A DNA stretch of 64,000 bases, from NCBI RefSeq assembly GCF_007655135.1, contig NC_045134.1:21166568-21230567 (forward strand), given 5' to 3'. The notes beneath the pieces are model-generated. The model had not been told where the DNA came from, made no database searches, and worked only from the letters and a program-made list of their open reading frames with translations. This DNA comes from Punica granatum. Taxonomy: Eukaryota > Streptophyta > Magnoliopsida > Myrtales > Lythraceae. Shown in pieces: positions 21,216-33,999 of the stretch (position 1 is the first letter of the stretch; each line of letters starts with the position of its first letter). Both the position numbers and the translations under genes were made by a program.

Positions 21216-24200
21216 GAAAGGTTTTTTTTTTGCCCCCAGTTTTACCTCTTCTCTTTTGCCTCTGCAGTCGTGCAATTATTGAGTATCCATAGATGTTGAA
21301 TTTTCTCTGGTTAGCAACTGATGACTATTCTCACTTTGCATTTGCCCAAATGATTACTGCTATGAGGCTTTGCTACCAGCTTCCTTCTGAAATTATATGA
21401 AAAGTATTGTGCCTTGGGAGTTAGAGATCCCCTCAAAAGCTTAAACCACATACTTTCTTCTTGTTAAGTAGGCAAGGAATTTTTAAAATCTTTTTGTTGG
21501 TTGGAAATTCTACTCACTCATAGGCAATTAAATGCCATTCTTTATTTTTTCTGTATGTATCTTCTATATCTATTGTATATTTAGCACTTAGCATGATCAA
21601 CATTCTTTCCTTTTTTTGGCCATTCACACCAGATTGCTCTAAATATCGACGCTCTTATGATAGAATCCGGTACGCAACTTAACCGTACAACAAAAACGGG
21701 CACGGGCCAAGGCTGCAATTGAAAGCCGAAAAATAAGCATGAACATCTCAATCACCTTGCACCGCTGAAGGTATGAGCAATTGCTCATTTTCGCTCGCTT
21801 TTGCGAAGTAACATTACTTGCCCCCAACAGTGTTATTCCTTCTGGACACTTACTGGATCTACTTTCACAGACTTGACCTTCATTTTCCTTTTCTGTTCTC
21901 ATATATGACTTCAGTGCTTTTGCAGTTCTCTGACCGAGCCAATAGTTCGTGAGTGCATATATTTTCCATCTACATTTCGCTTAGAGAATATTACTTGCCA
22001 GTTACTTCTTCTACCTTTTTACTGAGTGCCTATAAGTGGACTGCAGCTAGAAACTAGGAATCATAAAAAGCACCTTCTGCTTTACTTTAACCATAAGTAT
22101 TTCGGATGTGCAAGCTTCTTTCATGTTCACTCCATATGGGTGAATTTTTTTTTTCTCTGTGGGTTAAGTGGTTTATTTTAATAAATAGTTTAAGACCAAA
22201 AAATATATACCAAACCCCCTACACGAAACCAATAACCGCAGCTGAGCAGAACCCAACTAATTACATTTCAACCTCAAAACAGATGATTCATGCTTGTTCG
22301 TCAATCCCGGTTCTGCATCCATGCTTCTCCATGCTGCTTATGTGGCTGCACAGGGGAAGAAGATATGTTCTCAGGTCTCCACTTCATAATCAAAACTCAC
22401 ATTGTGCTGATAACATGTGAATAGAGAATGTGAAACTGAGCATGCTTTTTTGGTTGCATAGACAACCAAGCATCGTGGCAAAATACGTTTTTCCTCCATT
22501 TTCTCTAATTCCACTAACACGCTTTTGGAAGTTTTTAGAGTCCTGAAAGATATGCCTTTAGTTATGTGTTTTATCAAAAAGGCTGCTGAAAAGGAGCCTA
22601 AATATTCTCTATGTCAATTCCAAACCCTATAGTTCTATTCCTTAAAACTCCGTTGACCTTTGGCAGGCCAACTTCTTCCCATTTAACTTTTGCTCCATCT
22701 GCACACTCAAAACTACTACGCTTACGATGAATTGTATGTGTATTACCTTTCTTTTTGTTTTTTGGAAAAATGCAGTTTGCACCAACTGTAGTCGTGCTAA
22801 AAGTAAAATAGTTATCTACATAGGAGTAAAAAGGTGACTCATATTTAGTCCTTTTTGTCACACCGATACTCATATAAATCCTCAAATGAAATCTCCTGAC
22901 AATAATCAGTTTATCAAACTTTCATAAAATCAAACATTAAAATCCCAATCAACTATACCATCCATACATCTTGTGAATTATTGACATCAATTTTATCTTT
23001 TGCTTACTATATTTTCTTCCTGGTTTGCTTTATGATTTTCTGGAGGTAAGGAGCGTGGAATTCGCCAAACCAACTGGTTGGGTCTACATATCCCTTTCCA
23101 AGAATGATCCTCTATAAGGTCTCAGGTTATACTTTCTTGGCCTCTAGTTAGTCTTAACTAGTCTCTGCAAGAAGAATAGTATGTAGCTCTCACCGTTCTG
23201 TTGTATAAACTTGGAGCTGTTTTGAGTTATATTCTAATTTAGGGGATTTTTTGTCACAGATGTCCACAGTTAGATTTCAGTTAATTGGTATTAGATAATT
23301 CTCTGCTGTTGAGAACTTATACATAAATGAATTTTGAAATAATACAACTTCTTGAACACATTAACTGAGAGCACTTGATGATTGTAAGCAGCTTCTGAAA
23401 AGATAGAATGGTGGCTCAACAAGATTGATTCAGTTTTGTAACCTTCTGTATTAGAGCTAACATATTTTGTTTCGCTTGAAATGTCACAAAGCAGTAATAA
23501 ACTGAGTGCTTCAGGAGAACCTTGAAGAATGGATCTAACAGATTGAAATATCAATTTAATTACAAGAGATGGCTTGTTTATTTATTTTCTTTTAGCATAT
23601 GAAATTCACATTTTGACACCTAAGATTCCATAACGAGTAGATACTTCTGCGGGAACATAGTAGATGTTCTGGTTACATACATTAAGAGATGTTTTTTTCC
23701 CATACTTGCCGCATTCAGTTCTGCTATTTTTGCACCGTCTGATTGACCTGAACAACATAAACTGATCCCCTCAACCCCATTTTCATTACTCATGGGATAG
23801 AATCAAATTATCTAGTTTTAACAATTGGTTGAAAGAGAATCTTGAGCTTAAACTCTATTTTTTTCTTTTAAGATGTGCAATATTATCGTGTTTTACTTAA
23901 TTTGAGAATGCATGTGATTTCATTCTACGATAGGAGATCATTTTGCCTTTGCTCGGATAGGGAAACCTTTGTAAACACTTATGTTTCAAATAGCTATTCT
24001 TTCAAATAATCTAAACAGAATGGATACCTGCATGCGCCAGATCAAAGTTTATGGCCCTGGACCATTAGTATTATCAGTAAAATATTTCCAGCACGTAAAT
24101 TTTATTTATTAAGTTTCCTTTATTTTGACTATTTACTTAGCCCCTTATAATGTCTAGCACTCTACCAATCTTCTAGCTTCTTTGACTTTCCTTGCAGGAA

Positions 24201-24849
24201 TCCTATCCTTGACTGCCATTTCAATTCATCTCAGCGAAGTTCAAGACACGCTTTTATGAGATAACATGAATGTAACCCTGTTGACAAAGATGATGCAGAA
24301 TGAAAGTCTCTCCATTGAATTTATTAGGCCAGTCAAAATTGCAAGTCGAGTAAGTTAGCTCTATATTGTAAATGTTTCCCCTCAGAAGAAGTTCAGGAGT
24401 TTTGGCCTGTACTCAGGTGATATTTGATTCTGTTGGTGTAGGAGTTATATGAGTGTGCTTGTGCAATCTTGAAAGATAGGTAACGATTTGATTTATACAT
24501 CAAAAAAGTAAAATATGGATTCATATGTAAATTTTTTTTTACAGCTGTTTAATTGAGCAATCTCTGTGGATACGCTAAACTGTCTTTCCTAGTGGATTTA
24601 GCTATTGAAGCAGTCTGCTAGGCCTGCTTAGCCACAAGGCACAACCCATTTCAGCCGTTTAGGCAGTTGGTGCAGCCGATATCACTGTCCAGTATTTACA
24701 TTGGACAAAGTGCTAAGGTAATTATTGTCCTTCCCTGTACTTTAGATTGGTGCTCGAGCTACCAATCCCGACATTGAATTAGGCTAATATACTACATTTT
24801 AGTCCTTGGGTCTTGATCTATAGTCTTGTGCTCTCTTTTATTCAAGTTC
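21216..24849. other. Non-coding stretch, possible decayed gene
   Basis: No long open frame. Near 21636-21790 two short frames one base apart read DALMIESGTQLNRTTK and AKAAIESRKISMNISITLHR, which looks like a frameshifted coding exon I cannot name. A splice-acceptor-like CCTTGCAG precedes 24199. Otherwise moderately AT-rich intron-like DNA. Confidence 0.3.
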
Positions 24850-24865
24850 CATTGTTCTTGAAGTT
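24850..24865. repeat. Target-site duplication of SINE family B, left copy
   Basis: CATTGTTCTTGAAGTT, repeated with one difference at 25056-25071. Confidence 0.85.
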
Positions 24866-25055
24866 TTTTTTTTTTTTCGCTAACCCGGGGTGTCCAGGCT
24901 TCGCCCGACTAATCCTCGGGGCTCTGTGAACCCCCGGTGGCGCATAGAGCGGGTAATTATGCCAAAGGCGCTCCGGTGGCCCTAAGGGGATTCGAACCCG
25001 GAATCGGGTGCAAGTTTAGGCGCACCTTAATCACTAGGCCAAACCCCTTGGGGTT
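24866..25055 (-). repeat. SINE family B, minus strand
   Basis: On the minus strand a tRNA-like head has A-box TTTGGCCTAGTGATTAAGG and B-box GGTTCGAATCC. It is followed by a GC-rich body (GAGCGCCTTTGGC, GGGCGAAGCCTGGACA, CCCGGGTTAGCG) and an A-run of about 13 bases. Sixteen-base direct repeats flank it. A second copy lies at 59421-59617. Such elements are copied from RNA polymerase III transcripts by LINE enzymes. Confidence 0.9.
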
Positions 25056-25071
25056 CATCGTTCTTGAAGTT

Positions 25072-27335
25072 GAACATTTCTAAACCAGCCTCCTCGATCT
25101 TTGAGCCTACAAGCTGTTTGCTTATATTGCTCCTTCTATTCCGTGCATATGCATCTGAAATGCAGTCACCCTAATTAGTGTTAAGTTTTACTTAAGGCAC
25201 ATTCTGACACTCAAGTTTGATTTTTATTTTTTTTTGGTGAGTTTCTTGCAATCATGTTTATATATGGAGGTAAGAATTGACAAGTTTAATAATAAATATT
25301 GCAATCGGATTCTTTATTCTTGATTACTTTCCTACCAATTTGTCAATTTCCTTAATTCCCAAAATTAAATGCAATAGGATTAGTTACTTTCCTCTTGGAG
25401 GGAGCGATTTCTGGCCAATCCTACCACACGTAATCACTATTTACAATTTAATGGAGATTAAGGATAACAAATTTAAATGTCCCCCTCTCTCTTACCCAAA
25501 AAGGGCCCTTACCGAAAAGAAGAAAAATGTCCCTCTTCCTGTTTTCATTCAGTCGTAGAACCAAATTTAATGGGCAACCAGTAACGTAAGCTACCTAAAT
25601 TTACCTCAAAATCTGTTATAAAACGGGAAACAAGTTGGGCACTAACTAGTCCAATTGCATGCAGGCATAATTTCGCGTAACCGTGAGCTAATTAGTCCTA
25701 ATTACACATTATTAAGCCAAAATCCACCCAATTAGCGCATGAAAGCATTCGGTCAGCCCCTAACCAGAGTTGCCCTCAAGGGCAATTGAACAAAATAAAG
25801 CCGAGTTTAAGCCTAATTAACACGGCACTACTCAATTAATCCTAATTTGGGCACTAATCACACACAATTAGAAACCTATTTGCACATCTAGCTAGGAAAC
25901 GAGGAACATAAACGATGATCGACCTAACTGCGAGCTAGGAAGCTCGATTCAGGTTCTGACCAGAGGTGTGGCCCTCCTTTACCTTAGTCAAACAATGGTT
26001 CGGATCTTCGAGTTTAGAAACGTCGAGATCGGGTTTACGCTCTCCAAAGTCCTACTAAATATATATAAACTTAGGTGTATTAATTGAATTTTGGCAAAAC
26101 CTCAGCTCATAAAATTGGCCAAAAGTTCCCGAATTTAGAAAATAACCCGATATTTATAGAGGAAGGAGGGTCGGGGGAATTTTGCAATTTTCAAAACTGT
26201 GGGGGTACAAATGTAAAAAAATTCAAATTTTCGTTGGTTCAGACGAAGCGAGCTAGCCATCCGGATGAGGATGGCCAGCTGGGAGGTGAGATGTGATTTA
26301 TACAGATGTGCCATATTATTTGCTGGATAGTTTTACAAACTGAAATTTCTTAAAATACGAGTACGTAGTGTGCAGATCACCCTCGAGTATATGTGAAAGG
26401 AGAAATAAGCCCGAGGATGATTATGAATAATTAGGCACATAAGCTGCTATCCCTCTGATATTTTAGACTCTTAAATTATGTCCAATTGTGATGTACAAGT
26501 AGGTTCTTATGATATATATATATATATATATATTGGTAGCTAGATGGAGTTTTCATGAAACCTTTGGAGGATTATTCAATACTCACATCAATATCGCTGT
26601 CATTGGGCATTGATGATTTTACAGCAAATTTGTATTGGCAAACATAGAGATCTCTACGTTGTATGAATCATCGACATTAAGATAAAGAAATTGAGGTTTT
26701 AGTGTTGTCTGATACTTCTCTTGCTCACTTAGAAACGTTTGTGAAAGAAAAACTCAAATGACAAACCCGTATAATGCGAATCCGTTGCTTATAAAGTGCT
26801 TATGGATTAGAAAATACCGTGCAGTGTCTTTTTTCTTCTCAAGTTTGCATGTCGTGTAATGGGGAAAACTCGATAGATTTGAACCGTCGACGGAAATTAA
26901 ACAAGGACATGCCCATGAACGATCATGATCATAAATATCTTTTCAGTTGGTTATAAATATGTATTTTAAACTGTTCAAATTCTTCAATAAGCAATAATTC
27001 ATTGATCCTCGAATTAGGACAATTTCATCTATTTCTTCACTATTTAGTCGAAGCTCCCCAAATCCTAATCTAATTTCAAGCAGTGGAAGATCCAATCGAC
27101 TCCGTAACTGCAAAATGAGCAAGAGATGATCCAATTCTTTTTATTACATATTTCTTTAGAAATTTTGAGACACTTTAAATTTTAATTAGGGGTTTTGTTA
27201 AGATACTGATAACCATATTTTGTAAAAACTAATTCATTTTTATCTAATCGTTGGATTATTATTTATAAAAATATTTCGCGCAAGGGTGAACTTTTATCTA
27301 GTTTTACTATCAAATAAAGTTCCTCGAGAGAAAGA
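25072..27335. other. Intergenic DNA with retrotransposon-like and Helitron-like text
   Basis: No gene is recognised. 25600-26300 resembles non-coding retrotransposon sequence but has no clear ends. An AT tract lies at 26511-26534. At 27270-27302 a GCGCAAGGG motif followed by ATCTAGT and then TTT is like a Helitron 3' end (CTAGT before T), without a clear hairpin. Confidence 0.35.
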
Positions 27336-27490
27336 AGGTATTAGTGTTGTGATGCATGCCTTTACCTATCAATTAAGACATTGCATGTTGGTTTATTGTT
27401 GTGGGACTATCTATGCCCATTTATTAACTATTGGGATTTCTACTTCATTATATTAGACTCATAAAACTCTTTTATAATTGAACAAAAAAT
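27336..27490 (+). repeat. SINE family A copy
   Basis: Head GTATTAGTGTTGTGATGCATGC, with a weakened B-box near GGTTTATTGTTGTGGGAC, then CATTTATTAACTATTGGGAT and an A-rich end. It is more diverged than the copy at 8791. Confidence 0.6.
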
Positions 27491-27999
27491 AAATAAATGA
27501 AATTTCTCCAAGTACTCTTTACAGGTCATATCAGAAGCACTCCACAATTCAAATCCCCTTGAAATTATGTCGTGGACTACTCACCATTTCTGGAATTGAC
27601 AATGATGTGCTATGGGATAGATTTGTGTAACACAATAAAACCGATGTTCATTCAATTCCCTTTCTAGGTTCATGCAACACGTTTGTACGATCAGTTCATT
27701 ATTTGATCCGGATGCAGATCATAAACAGGTAGGTGTACATCGTGAGTGCCTGCATGATTGGTATGCTCATATATTGAAATTAAAAATGGTTGGAAAAGGT
27801 TACACTTACGTAGTGTGCAAGCATGAATACACATACAATTGTACGACACAAGGCGAACGGTCACCTCCCAAAGCATTAAAAAGCTCTTTTGACAATTTGG
27901 CTATGTGTGGCGTTCGGATTAGGAAAGGATACAGAAGGGGATGGAATTGGATACAAATTCAAATTCTAATGATATTAAATGCTACCATCGGGATCAAAA
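27491..27999. other. Intergenic DNA, no gene supported
   Basis: One 120-codon frame (27672-28034) runs into the adjacent SINE and resembles nothing I know, so it is not called a gene. Confidence 0.4.
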
Positions 28000-28154
28000 G
28001 AGGGTGTAACGCAATGGCACACGCTGTCGCCTGATAACCAAGGGGTTCCATATTCGATACTCATTAATCAAACTATCGGTGACCCTTTATTAGCTATTTA
28101 GGATTTCTATTTCATTGTACAAAATACATCAACCTCCTTTTAACCAAAAAAAAA
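28000..28154 (+). repeat. SINE family A copy
   Basis: Starts AGGGTGTAACGCAATGGCAC (A-box-like), with GGTTCCATATTCGATACTC spanning the B-box region, then CCTTTATTAGCTATTTAGGA and a tail of A residues. Confidence 0.75.
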
Positions 28155-28203
28155 GTATTTCCACCGTGTGTTTAGCGTTGACCAAGGTTTAAAATTGGGA
28201 TAT

Positions 28204-28245
28204 TTAGCTGAAACTAGATGATAACCCGTGCATTGTTCAGGGAAG
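28204..28245 (-). mobile_element. Possible Helitron 3' end, minus strand
   Basis: On the minus strand the stretch containing CAATGCACGGGTTATCATCTAGT ends in CTAGT, as Helitron 3' ends do. The hairpin is weak and no 5' end was found. Confidence 0.3.
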
Positions 28246-28291
28246 ATTTTTAATATTTAACAATGAGTAATATTAAAATTAACTATATTAT

Positions 28292-28459
28292 TAATAGAGA
28301 AGATTAGCATGAATATTTTTCATTATTGATTACCATGTATAGTTCATGTATTTTAGTCATGTATAGATAGTTTACATACTTAGAACTCTGTACATCACTA
28401 TTTATTTTAATGAATTCACCTCACACAATTAGTGAGGATTTAGCCAATTCTTCTCTAAT
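28292..28459 (+). repeat. 5' LTR of the copia element
   Basis: Begins TAATAGAGAAGATTAGCATG and ends CCAATTCTTCTCTAAT. It aligns with 37958-38125 with only a few differences. AGAGAAGA near the start and TCTTCTCT near the end form an inverted repeat. Confidence 0.88.
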
Positions 28460-28464
28460 CTTTA

Positions 28465-28476
28465 TGGTATCAGAGC
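28465..28476 (+). other. Primer-binding site (tRNA-iMet) of the copia element
   Basis: TGGTATCAGAGC, five bases after the LTR end. Confidence 0.92.
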
Positions 28477-28569
28477 CACAAATCAGGATAACACCCGTAT
28501 TGCTTCTTACCTTCTCTTGTTCCTGGTCTGTGACCCCTCTTACAGCCTCGTCTGTTCTTATCTTCCTCT

Positions 28570-31500
28570 ATGGCTGATGCCAATTCCTCACTCATCTCTT
28601 CTTTACTCGTTGGACACGAAGAGCGACGTCTGAATGCAGCCACCCATGGAGCTCAGACGGTAAATTCCTCATCCTCTGTTTCCGTAAGTACTCCTCTCTC
28701 TGGCATACTGGGCACTCCTCCTGTTGAAGTCCATTGCGTCGATGACCGGAACAATCAAAGCAGCCGCAACAAGGGCAAAAGCAAGGGAGAAAAAGGGAAA
28801 GGAAAAGGAGGAGGATCGGAACTCGTTTCTAACCGAGAAGCTGAATGGAAAAACCCTAACCAAGGTTCGGGTGGAGAAGACAACCGACTCGAGTCGGGTT
28901 ATGTCAGCTTGGGTCAGTCACACTCGGGCGGCCAAGATCCGCGCATTGGCCCGACTGGCCCTGGGCCCTATCTCAGCCGGCCCAATGTATTTCCTCCTAC
29001 TGCCCGTGGCCCATCTTCTCTCTCGACTGGCAGCCGGCCCAATTTATTTCATTCTACTGCCCATGGTCCATCTCCTCTTGGGCTCAATCAACAGTTCGGC
29101 CCAATGCAGCATTACAGGGCCGGTTCGTCTGTTATTTGCCAGCTTTGCAATCATCCAGGCCACACTGCTCCATTATGTCAGTATTTTGGGGCACGGGCTT
29201 ATCTCACCCACGGTGCTTCTCCATAAATTCATGATTCCAACTGGTATATGGACTCAGGGGCAACACACCATGTAACATCTGACTTATCCAACCTCATTTT
29301 TCATGATGATACCTCAAATTTAGATCACATCTTCGGGGGTGATGGTAAATCAATTCCAGTTCTAGCTTCTGGTTCCTCCACCTATAATCTCTCTCAGCGT
29401 CCTTTACGCTTAAATCATATTCTTTATGCCCCACATATTTCCAAAAATCTTATTTCTATATCTAAATTTGCTAAAGACAATACTTGCTTTTTTGAACTTC
29501 AGCCAGATTATTTCATAGTGAAGGATCGTCATACGCGCCAGGAGCTTATGCGTGGCCTAGTTAGAGATGGACTTTACCGTTTCCACCCGAGAGGCAGACG
29601 CATCGATCGTCCTCAAGCTCATCTCTCTGTGTCCAGGTCAAGTGTCTTATGGCATCAACGCCTTGGGCACTCATCTTTTCCCATAGTTCATCGTGCTATG
29701 CGCACTTCTTGTCCTCTTAATAACGATCATGTTGGTCACACTTGTTCTGCCTGTCTAGAGGGAAAAATAATAAATAACTCTTTTCCACCTACTCTTCATA
29801 AAAGCACCTTTTCTTTTGAACTTGTTCATACTGATATTTGGGGTCCTGCACCAATCACTTCTCATACTGGTCATCATTATTACATTCACTTCCTTGATGA
29901 TTACAGTAAATACTCTGGTTTTATGTTCTTAAATCTCGATTTAATGTACTTAGTATTTTTCGAGCATTTCGTCTTCAAATTGAGAACCTCCATGGACGTC
30001 GAATTAAGTATTTTCAATTAGATGGTGCAAAAGAGTTTCTCTCCACAGATTTCCAGTCTGAATTGCAGAACAATGAAATCTTCCACTGTATCTCAAGTCC
30101 TCATGTTCCTCAACAGAACGGCTCTGCTAAACGCAAACACCGTCATATTGTTGATATGGGACTCACATTACTTTCTCACTCTTCCATTCCACCGAAATTT
30201 TGGGATTTTGCTTTCGAAACAGCAGTGTAAATTATTAACAGGTTACCTACAAAATCCCTTGGTTTCAAATCTCCTTTCGAGGTACTTCATGTCCACCTGA
30301 TTACTCTACCTTACGAGTGTTTGGGTGTGTCTGTTATCCTTATCTCCGTCCTTATACACGCCATAAGTTAAAACCTCGATCTCAACCCTGTGTCTTTCTT
30401 GGATATCCTTACCATTATCAGGGATATCGTTGTCTGAATCCTACCACTGGTCGTATCTTCTTATCCACTCAAGTTGTTTTCGATGAGCATTCATTTCCTT
30501 TCTGAACAGATGCACCTATCTCGGTGGATGCTAGTTGGTCCTCTTTTGGTCCCGCACTTGCTACTGGTATGTCTATTCCCTCCTCTTCAAGTAACAATTC
30601 TACTTATATGCCCAATCCTTCATTTGTTTCTATGCCTTTCCAAGAGCCCCGTAGTCCTGCCACCCTGCCTTCTGAGTTGCATGTTCCAGCTCCTGAGATT
30701 CATGACCAGTCCATTGAGTCTGGAATTCCGGCTGGGGATGTTGTGGGTAATGATGTTGTTCCTGCTACTCATAACACTCACAAGATGGTGACAAGGTCTA
30801 AGGATGGTACTTTGCGTCCTCCTCGATTCACCATATCTCGCCATCCTCCTGCTTTCTCTGTTTCCGCTGCCTTGCAGGAACCTCAGACCTTTGCACAGGC
30901 TCGCAAACACTGTGCTTGGCGGGAAGCAATGAAGGAGGAATATCTGGCATTACTCCAGAATCATACCCGGGATCTTGTCCCACCATCTTCTGCGCAGAAC
31001 ATGGTTGGCTGCAAATGGGTTTATCGCATTAAACAGAAGGCTGATGGCACTATTGATCACTATAAGGCTCGACTGGTGGCAAAAGGCTTTAATCAGAGAG
31101 AAGGAGTAGACTATTCAGAGACGTTTAGTCCAGTCATCAAGCCGGTTACCATTCGGACAGTTATCTCTATTGCTGTCTCATCCCAATGGTAGATTCGACA
31201 ACTGGACGTGAAGAATGCATTCCTTCATGGGCATCTCGCTGAGGAGGTTTATATGTCTCAGCCTCCAGGTTTCATTGATACCTCTCGTCCTAATCATGTC
31301 TGTCGACTTCGCCGATCTCTTTATGGCCTCAAGCAAGCCCCCCGGGCCTGGTTCCAACGACTTAATACCTACCTTCAGAGACTTGGGTTTTCGGATTCCA
31401 AAGCTGATCCCTCGCTGTTTATCTCCGAGGACCTAATTTTCTTGTCTATCTTCTTGTGTATGTTGCTGATATCATCCTGACGGGAACCCCAGGTGCACCC

Positions 31501-31690
31501 TTTAACTCCATAATTGTTGCCTTACAACAGGAATTTGCCATGAAGGACCTCGGTCCTCTTCACTATTTTCTTGGAATGGAGGCACGCACTGATGGTACTG
31601 GAGTCTACCTCACATAGTCCAAGTACATTCATGATATCTTAGCTCGCACTTCTATGCTGGAATGCAAGCCTATAAGCTCTCCGATCTCAT
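28570..31690 (+). pseudogene. Copia polyprotein, 5' part (gag C-terminus to reverse transcriptase)
   Basis: The frame opens MADANSSLISSLLVGHEERR, which looks like the end of gag, so the main gag domain is missing. A zinc knuckle CQLCNHPGHTAPLC follows. After a stop at 29224-29226 comes protease WYMDSGATHHVTSD, then the integrase zinc domain (WHQRLGHSS...CSACLEGK) and core (ELVHTDIWGPAPI, FLDDYSKYSG). Frameshifts follow near 30000. The block PQQNGSAKRKHRHIV has Lys where the third catalytic acid (Glu of AERKH) is expected. Reverse transcriptase shows GCKWVYRIKQKADGTIDHYK, a stop after [23 protein letters not shown] and [17 protein letters not shown]. The active site reads YVAD instead of YVDD. 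Coding stops at the insertion point at 31696. Confidence 0.88.
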
Positions 31691-31691
31691 C

Positions 31692-31696
31692 AGGAT
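31692..31696. repeat. Target-site duplication AGGAT, left copy
   Basis: Repeated exactly at 37228-37232 around the 5.5-kb insert. Confidence 0.85.
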
Positions 31697-33487
31697 TGTC
31701 AGCACCCCATTTTGGTCCACCAGCTCCAACAGAGGACTTCCGACCAAAGCTCGGGACACTATTCGTAATCGGGAAACCAGGGGCGAACATGCGGGTACAG
31801 AGTCATGAGTGGCAAGAGAAAGACAGGGTCCGCTAGGAGAGCACGAGAGAGCAATCAGAAAGGCAAACAGACGACAAATCTCGGAGCAACAGGAGCTGAC
31901 ACTGCGGCACTATTCATCGCCGGATCACCGGAGCGTCAGAAGATATCCAATATGGGACTTTAAAAATCCCTTTTGGTACCAAAATGACCAATGGCACCTC
32001 CAAGCGCATTTCAGAAGCCTCCTGCTTAAGTCGGGGCACTCCCGAACATTTGCAAACGCCTTCCTAACGGGGCTCCCGGGACGCCCGATCCACAGACAAG
32101 TAAACGACACCCGGACATAGGCCTACACACACCCAAGGACCACCAGGACCATGGAACATGATTCGGACTGCGTTTTGGAGTTCATCTTGGTCTCCCGAGT
32201 GGATCCCGACCCGAAAAAAAGATGTCCTTTTCTACAGAAAGACATAGCCGGAGACCCTTTTAACAAATCGTCCAAGCACAAAATTTGCGCCAATCAATCC
32301 CAGGGACCTCAAGGGCTTGGGAGATAAATCCCGATCGCATTGCATAATCTATTTAGGTTTCTCGAGTATCATTCCGGTAACAAAATGGCCCATTTCACGT
32401 GGAATCTTGTGCTCATAGCTCATTTGGAAAAATGTTGAAGTCCGAACTTCACACCACTCACTTCCTATAACTCCTAGGACTAGGGAAATCATTTCGCCTC
32501 GGGCCAAGCAAATCAATTAGGTCTCCCGAGTGACATTTCAGTGGTCCCGAACGCCTCTCGGCAAACCTTCGGGACTCGTTTCTAACAAACGGAGATCACA
32601 GTGGTCTCCGAACATATCAAAACACTTGGGAAACACTGAGAAAGCCCCGCTCGCGGATTCCTAGGTCATCTCCGGTTATTGATCTCCAGCCGGGGTCGGC
32701 GAGTAAACCGTTTCGCTCAATGCAGAAAATACACCGGTGCGAGCCTTACAACACGCAGAAGTGCAAATAGGTGTCAGAAGCGGACAACTCCGCTCCGATC
32801 ATCCAAACAGAGCAAAATTGGCTTTCGAGTCCTCGAGTCATCTGAGCATACGCTTTCAAGAAGCATGTCAATATCAGGCTCATTAAAATCGTATTCGCGT
32901 GCACATTGATAATTGGTCGTTCAAGTGAACCACGGAAATCGAACGCACGATCAATCGAGCCCCGAGCTTCTTCCGGCTTTCTTTCTAGTCAAGTGGGACC
33001 CTTGAGCTAGCCAAGCCAAGCAGAGCCAAGCCAAGCCGCAAGCCATGGCTTCTCTCTAGGGGTGGCTAAAAGCAAGCCAATTCTCCCTCATCCACCCATT
33101 TCAAAATATCTCTTACACACTTCCCATCCATCCTTCCATCCATCAACTCTCATTTCCCTTCTCTTCCTTTCCCCACACTCAACAAGACAACTTTCCCACC
33201 CTAATCTTCCCTCCAAAATTCGGAACCCCTAAGCTCCCCTCTCTAATTGCACTTAAACTCACTAATTTGGCTCATTAAGGCATCCTATAAGTGCCTAATT
33301 GCAAGACACTTTAATCACAACTCAACTCCCATCATCTCTCTAGTCTTCTCACTCTAGGAAACCCTCTCCAAGCCCTCTCAAAGTTCAGCAAATTCCTGAA
33401 TTTGTGCAGCCTCTCCTCAGCCCAGAAACCGGGTAAAACAAGGCCAAACCAATTCCGTTTTCTGGCGACCGTCACCCAACCTTAGCC

Positions 33488-33815
33488 AACTTCAACCAAA
33501 CTTCATATCTCACATGTTTTCGACCTCCTAAGTCCATTTCCGACCTTAGATTTTTCATTTGAAGCTCCCAGCACATCGTTCCAGCTCTGTCCAGATTCAG
33601 GTCCCTTGGGCGTTTTTCCGGTTTCTAAGCGAGTTATTCCTTCTCGATTTAAGCAAGCTCAACCAAACTTCATATCCCACATGTATTCAACCTCTCGAGT
33701 CCATTTCCGGTGTTAGTTTTGCGATTTGAAGCTCCCAGCAGCCCGAACCAGCTCTGTCCAGAACCGGGTTCAGTAGGTGTTTTCACGGTTTCCGGGCTTC
33801 CCGGGCTTCCCGGAC
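33488..33815 (+). repeat. Two-fold tandem repeat inside the giant LTR
   Basis: CAACCAAACTTCATATCTCACATG (33497) recurs as CAACCAAACTTCATATCCCACATG (33661). Later matches include GTCCATTTCCG, TTTGAAGCTCCCAGCA and CCAGCTCTGTCCAGA. The period is about 164 bp. Confidence 0.85.
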
Positions 33816-33999
33816 ATTTCCACTACCTCACGATTATGGCGAGTCGTGCCATTATTTCCTAGGGGTTCCTCATGACCCTCACTCTCCCCCGTGACAAGGT
33901 GGTCGAGTGCCGAGAGCCGCTCAACCACACACCACCGCCATTTCTCACTTTTCTCCCTTCACAGATTTCTTCCAGTTTTTACCGATTTTCTTTGCATCT

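Noticed and set aside
24866..25055. tRNA gene candidate (A and B boxes present)
   Set aside because: No cloverleaf with a proper anticodon arm; a SINE body, tail and target duplications are present instead. The same applies to 59421-59617 and the family A copies.
27672..28034. 120-codon frame
   Set aside because: Its 3' part lies in a SINE and no motif is recognisable.
28285..28289. ATATT as a target duplication of the copia element
   Set aside because: ATATT also follows the 3' LTR, but the spacing does not fit the LTR start shared by both copies in this AT-rich DNA.
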